Source of the DNA: CTSOIL-112 sp964293815
Lineage (GTDB): Bacteria > Pseudomonadota > Gammaproteobacteria > Burkholderiales > Burkholderiaceae
NCBI GenBank assembly: GCA_964293815.1
Contig: CAXYYC010000003.1
Span: 60,524 to 124,523, forward strand
DNA: 64,000 nt
Reading direction: 5' to 3'
A model generated the notes under the pieces. That model saw nothing but the letters and a program-made list of their open reading frames with translations. It was not told the DNA's origin and did no database searches. The position numbers and the translations under genes were made by a program. This document shows, one piece after another, positions 25,937 through 35,035 of this stretch (position 1 is its first letter; the number at the start of each line of letters is the position of its first letter).

Positions 25937-27073
25937 ATGAAAATTGAATTTCGTGCTTTGGACGGTACATCTTTGGGGGCGACGCGCCATGTGACCGTGC
26001 TGCATTTTGGACCTGAGCAGGCTGAACGAAAAATATATATTCAAGCCAGTTTACATGCTGACGAATTGCCCGGCTCTTTGGTTGCCTATCATTTGCGCCC
26101 GCTATTGGAGCAATTGGAGCAAGAGGGGCGGATTAAGTCGCAGATCGTCCTCGTTCCGTTGTGCAATCCGCTGGGTTTGGGTCAAACTTTGATGTATAAG
26201 CAATCGGGGCGCTTTGATTTATTCACGGGGCGCAATTTCAACCGCTTGACCAATTTTCCTTTATACGAGAATGTGTTGGCGAAGTTGCGGGCAAATCCCC
26301 ATGTTTTGGGTGCAGATGCGCAGGCGAATGTCCAGCTGATTCGCGGGTTGATGGCTGAGGAAGTGGCGCGTTATCAGCCACAATCGCAAGTGGATTTGTT
26401 GCAGCACACACTCGTGAGTTTGGCTTATGATGCGGATGTGGTGATTGATTTGCACTGTGATGAAAAAGCGGTCATGCATACTTATACACTGCCGCAGTTG
26501 TGGCCACAATTAGAGCCGCTGGCACGCTATCTGGGCAGCGAATGCCAGATTCTATCGGAAAGCTCTGGCTCGAATGCCTTTGATGAGTTTTTATCCACCA
26601 TTTGGCTGCGTTTGAGTCGCGAATTTCCACAGGCGAATATTCCGTGTGCTTGTTTTAGTACCACAGTTGAATTGCGTGGCGAAGCAGATTTGGATCATGA
26701 ATTGGCTAAAGCCGATGCACAGGCAATCGTACAGTATTTGGCGCATAGCGGTGATGTTGTGCTTGATGCGCAAGCGATTCAGCCAATGCCGCCATTGCTT
26801 CGTGAGCCTTATCCTTTGGCTGGATTGCAATATATCTTGGCACCTACGTCGGGGATTGTCGTCTATCGCGTGCGAGCAGGGGATATTGTTAGTAAAGGGC
26901 AAACGGTTGCGGAATTGATTGACCCGATTCATCAGATCAGTACGCCTGTATTGTCCTTGGCCGATGGGTTTGTATTCGCGACGCATAGCGCCAATTTTGC
27001 TCAACAAGGCGCGACTTTGGTCAGTGTTTCAGGTTCTGAAGATTTGGGTTTGGGTGAGGCTTTGGGGCCTTGA
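25937..27073 (+). CDS. aotO: M14-type succinylglutamate desuccinylase/aspartoacylase-like enzyme (AotO)
   Basis: A 378-residue zinc hydrolase-fold protein encoded between the permeases and the ATPase. Likely metal ligands are H40 and E43 (QASLHADELPG) and H173 (VIDLHCDE); R99/N100 (TGRNFNR) may bind substrate carboxylate, and E245 (TVELRGEAD) is the likely catalytic glutamate. The final 90 residues form a biotinyl-lipoyl-like beta domain (TSGIVVYRVRAGDIVSKGQT). In Pseudomonas the same position is held by aotO, a gene of this family with no settled role. No signal peptide is present, so it probably acts on imported or stored N-acyl amino acids in the cytoplasm; this is an inference. Confidence 0.82.
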   Translation: MKIEFRALDGTSLGATRHVTVLHFGPEQAERKIYIQASLHADELPGSLVAYHLRPLLEQLEQEGRIKSQIVLVPLCNPLGLGQTLMYKQSGRFDLFTGRNFNRLTNFPLYENVLAKLRANPHVLGADAQANVQLIRGLMAEEVARYQPQSQVDLLQHTLVSLAYDADVVIDLHCDEKAVMHTYTLPQLWPQLEPLARYLGSECQILSESSGSNAFDEFLSTIWLRLSREFPQANIPCACFSTTVELRGEADLDHELAKADAQAIVQYLAHSGDVVLDAQAIQPMPPLLREPYPLAGLQYILAPTSGIVVYRVRAGDIVSKGQTVAELIDPIHQISTPVLSLADGFVFATHSANFAQQGATLVSVSGSEDLGLGEALGP

Positions 27074-27133
27074 GTGATTAAAAAGCATCAGTACCATTCA
27101 ATCAAGCAGTTATAAAAATACAAGGCATTTATC

Positions 27134-27898
27134 ATGGAAAAATTAAAAGTCAGCGATATTCACAAACGCTATGGAGACAATGAAGTATTACGCGGCGTGT
27201 CTTTGACCGCGAACGCGGGTGATGTCATCAGCATCATCGGCTCGTCCGGCTCGGGCAAAAGTACCTTTTTGCGCTGTATCAATATGCTGGAAAAGCCAAA
27301 CCAAGGCACCATCGCGCTCAATGGCGAAGTGCTCAATCTCAAGCCGAATAAAGCGGGTGAATTGATCGCCTCGGAGCCGAAGCAATTACAGCATTTTCGC
27401 AGTCGCCTGTCGATGGTGTTCCAACACTTCAACTTATGGCAACACATGACCGTGATTGAAAACCTAATCGAGGCGCCAATGCGGGTTTTGGGCTTATCCA
27501 AAGCCGACGCAACCGAACGCGCACGTCAATATTTGGCCAAAGTGGGCCTGCAAAATGCGGAAGATAAATACCCGACATCCATGTCCGGTGGGCAACAGCA
27601 GCGCGTCGCGATTGCCCGTGCGTTAACAATGGAGCCGGAAGTCATTTTGTTCGACGAGCCGACCTCGGCATTGGACCCTGAGCTGGTCGGCGAGGTACTT
27701 AAGGTCATGCGCGCACTGGCGGAAGAAGGCCGCACGATGGTCATCGTCACGCACGAAATGGCCTTTGCGCGTGAGGTGTCCAATCACCTGATTTTCCTCC
27801 ACAAAGGCGTGATTGAAGAACAAGGCAATCCACGAGAAGTGTTTGCACAGCCGAAATCTGAGCGTTTAAAACAATTCTTGTCGGGCAATTTGAAGTGA
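27134..27898 (+). CDS. aotP: ABC ATPase, basic amino-acid importer (AotP/HisP type)
   Basis: A 254-residue ATPase powering the AotQM permease. It has Walker A GSSGSGKS near residues 37-44, Q-loop MVFQHFNLW, signature MSGGQQQRVAIARAL, Walker B VILFDEPTSALDPE and the switch histidine in VIVTHEMAFA. The length and HisP-like insert before the Q-loop fit the histidine/arginine/ornithine subgroup. It is the last gene of the importer operon; the argR that follows aotP in Pseudomonas is absent here. Confidence 0.93.
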   Translation: MEKLKVSDIHKRYGDNEVLRGVSLTANAGDVISIIGSSGSGKSTFLRCINMLEKPNQGTIALNGEVLNLKPNKAGELIASEPKQLQHFRSRLSMVFQHFNLWQHMTVIENLIEAPMRVLGLSKADATERARQYLAKVGLQNAEDKYPTSMSGGQQQRVAIARALTMEPEVILFDEPTSALDPELVGEVLKVMRALAEEGRTMVIVTHEMAFAREVSNHLIFLHKGVIEEQGNPREVFAQPKSERLKQFLSGNLK

Positions 27899-27942
27899 TT
27901 GTTGCTAATGAATGCCAATCTGAGAAAGGTGAATTTATAAAT

Positions 27943-28437
27943 ATGACTTATTTTTATAAATTGTTTCTTTACAAAAAATGGGCTAATGAGGAGTTACTTA
28001 AAACTGCTAAAGTCCAGTTTGATACCTTACCTCAAGACGATGCACGTTTTTTCATTCGAATTTTGAATCACACCTTGGTAGTGGACCAAATTTTTGCGGC
28101 GCATTTGACTGGAAAACCTCATAACTATACCTCAACCAATACAGTGGAAACCCCGAGTTTGGCTGAGTTGGCTGAGGCAATTTCTATTTCTGATGTCTGG
28201 TTTTGTGAATATACCCAAAATTTATCACAAGCTGAGCTGGTTCGATCTATCCCTTTTAAATTTACTGATGGTGATACCGGTCGAATGTCTGTGGAAGAAA
28301 TATTACTTCATCTGATTAATCACGGTAGTTATCATCGTGGTGCAGCGGGTCGTGCATTGGCTGTTAACTCAATTACTCCTCCAAAAGATGGTCTTACCGG
28401 ATTTTTACATCATTTAGAGCCGGATAGGCGTTGGTAA
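27943..28437 (+). CDS. DinB-family protein
   Basis: A 164-residue four-helix-bundle protein of the DinB/YfiT type, usually metal-binding. Three candidate metal histidines are visible in the expected places: ILNHTLVVDQIF near residue 47, and LINHGSYHRGAAGRAL near 130-134. Substrate unknown; relatives include thiol-dependent transferases. The frame opens at a GTG inside the end of aotP, but AAAGGTGA before the ATG at 27943 supports that start. It ends at a bidirectional terminator. Confidence 0.88.
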   Translation: MTYFYKLFLYKKWANEELLKTAKVQFDTLPQDDARFFIRILNHTLVVDQIFAAHLTGKPHNYTSTNTVETPSLAELAEAISISDVWFCEYTQNLSQAELVRSIPFKFTDGDTGRMSVEEILLHLINHGSYHRGAAGRALAVNSITPPKDGLTGFLHHLEPDRRW

Positions 28438-28442
28438 TGGAT

Positions 28443-28470
28443 AAAAGGCGACCAATGCGGTCGCCTTTTG
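28443..28470. terminator. Bidirectional terminator between the DinB-family gene and holC
   Basis: An 11-bp perfect stem (AAAAGGCGACC / GGTCGCCTTTT) with loop AATGC, serving two convergent genes. Confidence 0.87.
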
Positions 28471-28485
28471 AACATCTGATTTTAA

Positions 28486-28917
28486 TTATTTCCGCATCGC
28501 GGCAATATCGTGATGCTTGAGCACGTAGCCTGTGTGTTTGTAGCTTTGCCAGCGGTCACGCGCTTTTTGCTTGGGTTCAGGTTCGTCGGGCACGATTTCG
28601 ATCAAGCGTTCAAACTGCGCAAAAAAACTTGGTTGTGCATCAGATAAGTTGATGAGCACTTGATGATGCGGCCAATGCTCGTGTTCGCACGCGGTCAGGA
28701 TAAACGGTGCGACATCGTTCAGCGGGGCGTCGTTTTCCAACATCATCTCATGCGCCAAAAAGCCTTCGCTACGCCACAACGCGGTACTGAGGGCGTTGAG
28801 CGTGGGCGCCGAGCCATAAACCACGGCATTTTGGCCACGTTGTTGCACTTTGAGCAATAAACGCGCGACGTATTCGATGCGGTCGGGTGCGTTGCTGAAA
28901 AAATCAATTTGGGTCAT
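28486..28917 (-). CDS. holC: DNA polymerase III chi subunit
   Basis: A 143-residue subunit of the replicative clamp loader that links it to single-strand-binding protein. It begins MTQIDFFSNAPDRIEYVARL and ends in RDRWQSYKHTGYVLKHHD, both typical. The frame is open 16 residues further upstream, but MTQIDFF is the family start. It follows pepA, the conserved pepA-holC order. Confidence 0.93.
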   Translation of the reverse strand: MTQIDFFSNAPDRIEYVARLLLKVQQRGQNAVVYGSAPTLNALSTALWRSEGFLAHEMMLENDAPLNDVAPFILTACEHEHWPHHQVLINLSDAQPSFFAQFERLIEIVPDEPEPKQKARDRWQSYKHTGYVLKHHDIAAMRK

Positions 28918-29005
28918 GACAGTTGTTTGCGAATGGTGTGGGTTGGTTCCGATGAGTGGGCGCAATCAATTGCGCCCCACATCTCTATTATTTCGCCTTT
29001 ATTAA

Positions 29006-30532
29006 TTACTTCGCACGGTTAAGCAAGAATTGGCTCAGTAGCGGTACGGGGCGACCTGTTGCGCCTTTATTTGTGCCAGATTTCCACGCCGTACCCGCGA
29101 TGTCCAAATGCGCCCACGGGTATTTTTCGGTGAATTTGGACAGGAAGCAGGCGGCGGTGACGCTACCGGCTGGCATTCCGCCAATATTGGCCAAATCAGC
29201 AAAGTTGGATTTGAGTTGTTCGTTGTACTCCGTATCCAAAGGCATGCGCCATGCGGTGTCTTGCTGTGCTTTACCGGCGGTTTGCAGTTCTTGCGCCAGT
29301 GCGTCGTTGTTGGCGAACAGTCCTGAATGATGATGCCCTAATGCGACCACGCACGCGCCGGTGAGGGTCGCCATATCGACCACGGCTGCGGGTTTGTAGC
29401 GCTCGGCATAGGTGAGGGCGTCACACAAAATCAAACGGCCTTCGGCGTCGGTATTGAGAATTTCGATGGTCAAGCCGTTCATCGTGGTCACGATGTCACC
29501 CGGTTTATTGGCGTTACCCGCAGGCATGTTTTCACAGGCGGCGATCAGTCCGACCACATGGATGTTTGGCTTGAGTTCGCCCAGTACTTTGAATGTACCT
29601 AAAACGGATGCCGCGCCGCACATATCGTATTTCATTTCGTCCATGCCTGCGCCCGGCTTGAGCGAGATGCCGCCCGAGTCGAAGGTAATGCCTTTGCCAA
29701 CCAATACGGTCGGCGCGGCTTTGGCTGAGGTTTTGCCGGTATCGCCTTTGTATTCGAGCACGATAAAGCGCGGCGGTTCGGTCGAGCCTTTGGCTACCGA
29801 GAGGAAGGAGTTCATTTTGAGCGCGGCGATTTGTTTGCGTTCGAGCACTTGCACTTTGAAGTCGTATTCTTTGGCTAACTGTTTGGCAATATTACCCAGA
29901 TGTGTCGGTGTGGCGTAATTGGCCGGCATATTGCCCAGTTGTTTGCTCAATGCGCTGCCTTGGGCGATGGCGACGGCATTGTTAAATTCGCGTTTTTGTT
30001 GGGCGCTCGGGGCTTTTGCGGTCATCAGTGTGATCACGCGTTTGGCGCTTTGTGCCGCTTTTTTGGCATTTTGCTTGGCGTGCTCGCCGGTGTGCATGCC
30101 GTTGGGTGCTTCAAAGGTGTAGGCGGCATCGGCAGCGCATTGGACGAATTGATTGATCGCGTGATTGTCCAAATCTAAATTGTCGTCAATGTAGACGTAG
30201 GCTTGCTTGGTTTCGTACTGTTGGCAGTATTGGGTGATCGCTTGCGCCGCAGTTTTGGCCGCTTTTTCGCGTTTTTTGCCCACGCCGAGAATGATGAATT
30301 GGCTGTGGCTGGTATGGTCAATGATGCCGATTTGCTGGCCACTGGCGGCAGTAAAATGCTCGGCGGCTATGGCGGTGTTGAGCGCGCTTTGGACAGTCTC
30401 AGGTAGTAATTGCAGGGTGTTCGGATCAAGCACCGCTTGAGTTTGCTCATTTTGCAGTGCGATGACGAAAATGCAGTTCAGCTGTTTTTTTGAGCCTTTC
30501 GGCAAAGAGGCGGCTTTGATCTGAAATATCAT
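29006..30532 (-). CDS. pepA: Leucyl aminopeptidase (M17, cytosol aminopeptidase)
   Basis: A 508-residue dizinc aminopeptidase that removes N-terminal residues from peptides; in E. coli PepA also binds DNA as a regulator and recombination factor. The catalytic region shows VLVGKGITFDSGGISLKPG (metal Lys and Asp) and the family signature NTDAEGRL, followed by ILCDALTYAE. AGGA sits 8 bases before the ATG at 30532; the 21-residue extension upstream crosses the intergenic region and is rejected. It is divergent from lptFG and followed by holC. Confidence 0.97.
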   Translation of the reverse strand: MIFQIKAASLPKGSKKQLNCIFVIALQNEQTQAVLDPNTLQLLPETVQSALNTAIAAEHFTAASGQQIGIIDHTSHSQFIILGVGKKREKAAKTAAQAITQYCQQYETKQAYVYIDDNLDLDNHAINQFVQCAADAAYTFEAPNGMHTGEHAKQNAKKAAQSAKRVITLMTAKAPSAQQKREFNNAVAIAQGSALSKQLGNMPANYATPTHLGNIAKQLAKEYDFKVQVLERKQIAALKMNSFLSVAKGSTEPPRFIVLEYKGDTGKTSAKAAPTVLVGKGITFDSGGISLKPGAGMDEMKYDMCGAASVLGTFKVLGELKPNIHVVGLIAACENMPAGNANKPGDIVTTMNGLTIEILNTDAEGRLILCDALTYAERYKPAAVVDMATLTGACVVALGHHHSGLFANNDALAQELQTAGKAQQDTAWRMPLDTEYNEQLKSNFADLANIGGMPAGSVTAACFLSKFTEKYPWAHLDIAGTAWKSGTNKGATGRPVPLLSQFLLNRAK

Positions 30533-30617
30533 GGTGTTTTCCTGTAAAATAATGCTTATGAATAATAAGCGCGCGCTGTTCCAAGTTTGTTGCATAAGCG
30601 CTTAGTGAGTATATTTT

Positions 30618-30646
30618 TTGCGTCGGGCGCAATGACGTTATTATAG
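30618..30646 (+). promoter_or_regulatory. Candidate lptFG promoter
   Basis: TTGCGT, 17 bases, TTATAG, ending 34 bases before the lptF start and within the region shared with divergent pepA. Spacing is ideal and hexamers are fair. Confidence 0.4.
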
Positions 30647-30680
30647 TTCAGGACGCATTTTATTTTTGGATAGGTTTCCC

Positions 30681-31799
30681 ATGATTTTTCAACGCTCGAT
30701 TTTGCGGGAAAAAATCACGTTAACGGCGGTTATTTTCTTCACCTTGTTTACGATTTTGACGGTGTTCTTTTTGGTACGCTCGCTCAATGACGTGAATAAG
30801 GGCAATATCTCGATGGATGTGCTGCTCCAGTATCTGCTGGTGGTGTCGCTCGGGTATTTTCCATTGATTATGGTGGCGACGGTGATGATCGCGCTCATCA
30901 GCACAATTGCGCGCATTTACAAAGATTCGGAAATGGTGGTGTGGCAAACCTCGGGCGCGAGCCATTGGGCGATTTTTCGTCCGGTATGGATGCTGGTGTT
31001 GCCGATGTTCGGTTTTTTGCTGTTTATGAATGCGGTGATCGTGCCGTGGACGAATCAGAAAATGGCGGCATTCCGAACCGATAATGTTATTAGCCAACTG
31101 AATTTGGTCAAAAGTGGTTCGTTTCAAACCACGAAAAATGGTGAGCGTACGGTATTTGTCGGCCAAGTGAAAACCGGTGTATTGCCGGAGTTTGAGCATA
31201 TTTTTGTGGCGCAACAGCAAGAGGATAAAAATCTGACGGTCATCGCGCAATCAGCCAAGATGCAGGAGAGCGCTGATGGTCGCTCATTTTTGATTTTGGA
31301 AAATGGTCGCCAATACCTTTTGGAGCAGGATAAGGGTCAAGCGAGCAGTATGCGTTTTGGCCGCTATGGTTTGTCGCTGGAGGATTTGGTCAAGGTTGAT
31401 GTGAGTAAAATCAAAGAAAAACCGGTTGATCAGATGTTCACCAATGAATTGCTGGATAAAGGCGGCGCATCGGCGATGAGTGAGCTGTATCGGCGCCTGT
31501 CTGACGCGTTTATGATTATTCCGGCGGCTATTTTTGCGGTGGTACTCGGCTATGTGCGGCCTCGCTCGCCCAAAACTTGGGGCGTGTTGATGGGGATTTT
31601 GATTCTGATGATTTATTTGAACGTGGTTAAGATTGGCGAGAGCAATATTTCGCGTGGCGACTGGCGCTTTTCGCGTGGTTTACTGCTGGTGCATGGCGGC
31701 TTTTTGGCTTTGAGTTTATTGGCGCTGTGGTATCGCTTCAATTCGTGGCGGTTACCGAGTTTCTCTTTGCTTGGCTTGTTAAAGAAAACACAGGATTGA
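30681..31799 (+). CDS. lptF: LPS export permease LptF
   Basis: One of two inner-membrane permeases of the LptB2FG complex that extracts lipopolysaccharide for transport to the outer membrane. It has 372 residues, three N-terminal and three C-terminal hydrophobic segments and a central periplasmic beta-jellyroll. The start MIFQRSILREKITLTAVIFF and the coupling-helix stretch DSEMVVWQTSGASHW are typical. It is followed after 15 bases by lptG. Confidence 0.95.
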   Translation: MIFQRSILREKITLTAVIFFTLFTILTVFFLVRSLNDVNKGNISMDVLLQYLLVVSLGYFPLIMVATVMIALISTIARIYKDSEMVVWQTSGASHWAIFRPVWMLVLPMFGFLLFMNAVIVPWTNQKMAAFRTDNVISQLNLVKSGSFQTTKNGERTVFVGQVKTGVLPEFEHIFVAQQQEDKNLTVIAQSAKMQESADGRSFLILENGRQYLLEQDKGQASSMRFGRYGLSLEDLVKVDVSKIKEKPVDQMFTNELLDKGGASAMSELYRRLSDAFMIIPAAIFAVVLGYVRPRSPKTWGVLMGILILMIYLNVVKIGESNISRGDWRFSRGLLLVHGGFLALSLLALWYRFNSWRLPSFSLLGLLKKTQD

Positions 31800-31814
31800 T
31801 CGGGGTTGATGGGT

Positions 31815-32930
31815 ATGAATTTGGCTGTTAAAACCTTTTATCGTGAAATTTTGCTGTCGATCTTGGCGGTTCTGCTCGGCTTTTTCCTCGTGTTGGTGAC
31901 GATGGATGGCTTGGAGGAGATGAAGAATTTGGGTGAGCATGATTACACGTGGCGTACCTTGATCTCCGTGGTGCTGTTGCGCTCGCCGGATTATGTTTAC
32001 CGTCTGCTGCCGATTTGTACCTTGATCGGCGGCGTGTTGGCGTTGTCCAATATGGCGGCGCGTTCGGAGTTGATCGCGTGGCGCGCCTCGGGTCTGAGCG
32101 TCAAGCGTATGGTGGGCATCATTATGAGTATGGGCGCGGTATTGGCCGTGGTGGTGATTTTGGTGGGCGAGGCAGGCATTGCCAACGCGGATCAATGGGC
32201 GCGCAGCATTAAAAATAAAGCCTTGCATTCGGATTCGTATTTTAAAAATTCTGGCGGTTTTTGGAGCCGTCAGATTTTGGATCACAATGCCAGTCGAATG
32301 ATTAACGTGCGCACGGTGGTCAATGGTGACACTTTGCAGGATGTGCGCTTGTATGAACTGACGCCGGATTTTGCGCTCAAAAGCATCATATATGCCAAAA
32401 CGGCTCAGGAGACCGAACAGGCAGGGCAGTGGCAGCTCAAAGAGGTACATCAATATGATTTGAGCCTGAGCGAAAATGGTGTGGTTGCAGGCAAAAGCGA
32501 GCAAAAATTGGATGAACAAACGGTCAATTTGGGAGATAACACCTTGTCCACCATCCGTTATCAGGGGCAGTCATTCGTCGGTCTGCCGCTCATGCAGTTG
32601 AGACAGCGGATTGACAGCCTGCAATCGACGGGTCAGCGTTCGCGCGATTTTGAGCTGGGCTTTTGGCAAAAATTATTTTATCCCTTGAGTATGTTAACCA
32701 TGCTTTTGCTCGCATTGCCGTTTGCTTTTATGCAGACGCGTAAAGGCGGCGTGGGTGTGCGTGTGGTGACTGGGATTTTCTTGGGCTTGCTGTTTTTTAT
32801 TTTGAGCGCCTTGGTGCAATTTTTGGGGCCTTTGCTGAGTTATTCGCCTGCCCTGATTGCGGCCGCTCCGACAGTATTGTTTTTAATCATCGCCATGATT
32901 TGGCTGTGGCGTGTGACACGAGTGGTATAG
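31815..32930 (+). CDS. lptG: LPS export permease LptG
   Basis: The partner of LptF. It has 371 residues with the same three-plus-three membrane layout and the coupling-helix region ARSELIAWRASGLSVKRM. A TTG at 31806 and an ATG at 31809 are also in frame, but GGGG at 31802-31805 is best spaced to the ATG at 31815. The C-terminal FGAL-type segment is replaced by QFLGPLLSYSPALIA. Co-transcribed with lptF; cysB follows. Confidence 0.94.
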   Translation: MNLAVKTFYREILLSILAVLLGFFLVLVTMDGLEEMKNLGEHDYTWRTLISVVLLRSPDYVYRLLPICTLIGGVLALSNMAARSELIAWRASGLSVKRMVGIIMSMGAVLAVVVILVGEAGIANADQWARSIKNKALHSDSYFKNSGGFWSRQILDHNASRMINVRTVVNGDTLQDVRLYELTPDFALKSIIYAKTAQETEQAGQWQLKEVHQYDLSLSENGVVAGKSEQKLDEQTVNLGDNTLSTIRYQGQSFVGLPLMQLRQRIDSLQSTGQRSRDFELGFWQKLFYPLSMLTMLLLALPFAFMQTRKGGVGVRVVTGIFLGLLFFILSALVQFLGPLLSYSPALIAAAPTVLFLIIAMIWLWRVTRVV

Positions 32931-32954
32931 CCATCATCGATTGAGGAATTGACT

Positions 32955-33872
32955 ATGAATATCAATTTACAACAATTGCGCTATGTGCGCGAAATCGTAC
33001 GACAGGATTTTAACCTGACCCGAGCGTCGGAAGTGCTGTTTACCTCGCAACCGGGCGTGTCCAAAACCATTCTGGATTTGGAAGCGGGCTTGGGCTTTGA
33101 TTTATTTGAACGCCATGGCAAACGCATTCGCGGTCTGACCAAAGAGGGTACGATTTTGTTGCCGCAGTTGGAGCGTATTTTGCAGGAAATGGATGGTTTT
33201 AAGGATTTGGTATATGAATGTAAAAATCCGAAATTTGGCCGTTTGACCATCGCCACGACGCACACCCAAGCGCGCTATGTGCTGCCGCAGGTGATTGCGA
33301 AATTCCGTGAAAAATACCCCGATGTACGCCTGTCGCTGATCGAAGGCGCACCATCGCAAATTGCGCAAATGGTGTTACACGATCATGCCGACATCGCTGT
33401 GGCGACTGAGCGTCTGGCCGCGACTGAGGGTTTGGACTCGCAAGCGTGCTATGAATGGACGCATCAATTACTCTTTCCGGCGAATCATCCGCTGGTGAAT
33501 AAGCACAAGCTGAAAATCACCGATATTGCCGAATACCCGATCATCACCTACGAGCCTGCGTTTGCGGGGCGAGCGAAAATTGACAAAGCCTTCATTGATG
33601 CGCATGTGCGTGCCGATGTTGTGCTCGAAGCGGTGGATGCGGATGTGATCAAAACCTATGTTGAGCTGGGTTTGGGCATTGGCATACTCGCGGGTATGGC
33701 TTTGAATGAAGCGGAATGTGAGCAAAAAGGTCTGATCAAACGCGATGCGGGTTATTTGTTTGGCAAGAACACCACTTATGCCAGTGTGAAAATCGACCGA
33801 TTTTTGCGCGAATACGAGCGCTATTTCATCGAGCTGCTCACCCAGCGAAACCCTCAACGGAACACAAAATAA
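32955..33872 (+). CDS. cysB: LysR-type cysteine regulon regulator CysB
   Basis: A 305-residue LysR-type activator of sulfate assimilation genes that senses N-acetylserine/O-acetylserine. It starts MNINLQQLRYVREIVRQDFN, a close match to the CysB/Cbl subgroup, with helix-turn-helix TRASEVLFTSQPGVSKTI. The inducer domain holds TTHTQARYVLPQVI, the typical Thr-rich pocket strand, and GLGIGILAGMA. GAGGAA precedes the ATG at 32955. No cys biosynthesis genes are adjacent, so it acts in trans. Confidence 0.93.
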   Translation: MNINLQQLRYVREIVRQDFNLTRASEVLFTSQPGVSKTILDLEAGLGFDLFERHGKRIRGLTKEGTILLPQLERILQEMDGFKDLVYECKNPKFGRLTIATTHTQARYVLPQVIAKFREKYPDVRLSLIEGAPSQIAQMVLHDHADIAVATERLAATEGLDSQACYEWTHQLLFPANHPLVNKHKLKITDIAEYPIITYEPAFAGRAKIDKAFIDAHVRADVVLEAVDADVIKTYVELGLGIGILAGMALNEAECEQKGLIKRDAGYLFGKNTTYASVKIDRFLREYERYFIELLTQRNPQRNTK

Positions 33873-33875
33873 TTT

Positions 33876-35024
33876 ATGGCTTCACATAAAACCCAATTCA
33901 TCGCCCCAAAATCCGACAATCAGCGGCTGGCGCACCTGTGCGGCACATTGGACGAAAATCTGCGGCAGATTGAACAGGCGTACAACGCCACGATCAGCCG
34001 ACGCGGTGGCAAATTCACCATCAGCGCGGCCAGTGGTCAACGGGCGCAGGAGGTCGCGCAAGCGTTGGCGTATTTTTACGATTTGGCCGGACGTGAGTTG
34101 ACGATTGATGATGTGCAACTGGGCATCGTGCAGTTACAAGCCGGATTTGCTAACAAACGCTCCGCCAGTACGGACGAACAGCGCGCTGATGCACGGCTGC
34201 TGATTCACGCCTCGCGCGCGAAAGTAGACGACGATGAGGCACGTTTGCCCAGCCACGCACTCAATCCGAATCTACCCGTATTGGATGATGCGGGACCGGT
34301 GTTGTACACCCGTCGGCCTGACTTGCAGGCGCGTACGCCGCGACAAAAAACCTATCTGGAAAATATCCTCTCGCACGACATCACCTTTGGTACGGGACCT
34401 GCGGGTACGGGTAAAACCTATCTCGCAGTCGCCTGCGCTGTGGATGCGCTCGAACGTGATATGGTCAAGCGCATTGTACTCACGCGTCCTGCTGTCGAGG
34501 CGGGCGAGCGTTTGGGCTTTTTACCCGGCGATTTGACCCAGAAAGTTGATCCATATTTGCGTCCGTTGTACGACGCGCTATACGATCTGATGGGCTTTGA
34601 TAAGGTACAAAAACTATTCGAAAAGCAAATGATTGAAATTGCGCCGCTGGCCTACATGCGCGGACGCACGCTGAATCATGCATTCATCATCTTGGATGAG
34701 GCGCAAAACACCACACCTGAGCAGATGAAAATGTTCCTCACGCGCATTGGTTTTGGTGCGCGGGCGGTGGTGACGGGCGATCCATCACAACTTGATTTAC
34801 CTCGCGGTATGAAATCCGGCTTGGCTGATGCGGTGCAAACCCTGCAAAAGGTCAAAGGCATTGCCTTTTCGCAGTTTACTTCCGCCGACGTGGTGCGTCA
34901 TCCACTGGTGGCGCGCATTGTTGATGCGTATGAGGCGCGCGATAAAGCCCGCGCCAAAGAGGAAGCGCGTTTGGCGAAATTGGCCAAGTTGGAAGCTGAA
35001 GTTCAAACGCGTACAGGCCAATGA
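33876..35024 (+). CDS. ybeZ: PhoH-family ATPase (YbeZ type)
   Basis: A 382-residue P-loop ATPase linked to RNA metabolism. Walker A GPAGTGKT lies near residue 172; Walker B is FIILDEAQNTTPEQMKMFL; arginine-finger and sensor regions follow (RAVVTGDPSQLDLP). The N-terminus has a KH-like segment (YNATISRRGGKFTISA). It normally neighbours ybeY; here one gene intervenes. Its stop overlaps an ATG of the next frame (ATGA). Confidence 0.93.
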   Translation: MASHKTQFIAPKSDNQRLAHLCGTLDENLRQIEQAYNATISRRGGKFTISAASGQRAQEVAQALAYFYDLAGRELTIDDVQLGIVQLQAGFANKRSASTDEQRADARLLIHASRAKVDDDEARLPSHALNPNLPVLDDAGPVLYTRRPDLQARTPRQKTYLENILSHDITFGTGPAGTGKTYLAVACAVDALERDMVKRIVLTRPAVEAGERLGFLPGDLTQKVDPYLRPLYDALYDLMGFDKVQKLFEKQMIEIAPLAYMRGRTLNHAFIILDEAQNTTPEQMKMFLTRIGFGARAVVTGDPSQLDLPRGMKSGLADAVQTLQKVKGIAFSQFTSADVVRHPLVARIVDAYEARDKARAKEEARLAKLAKLEAEVQTRTGQ

Positions 35025-35035
35025 AGGGCTCAAAC

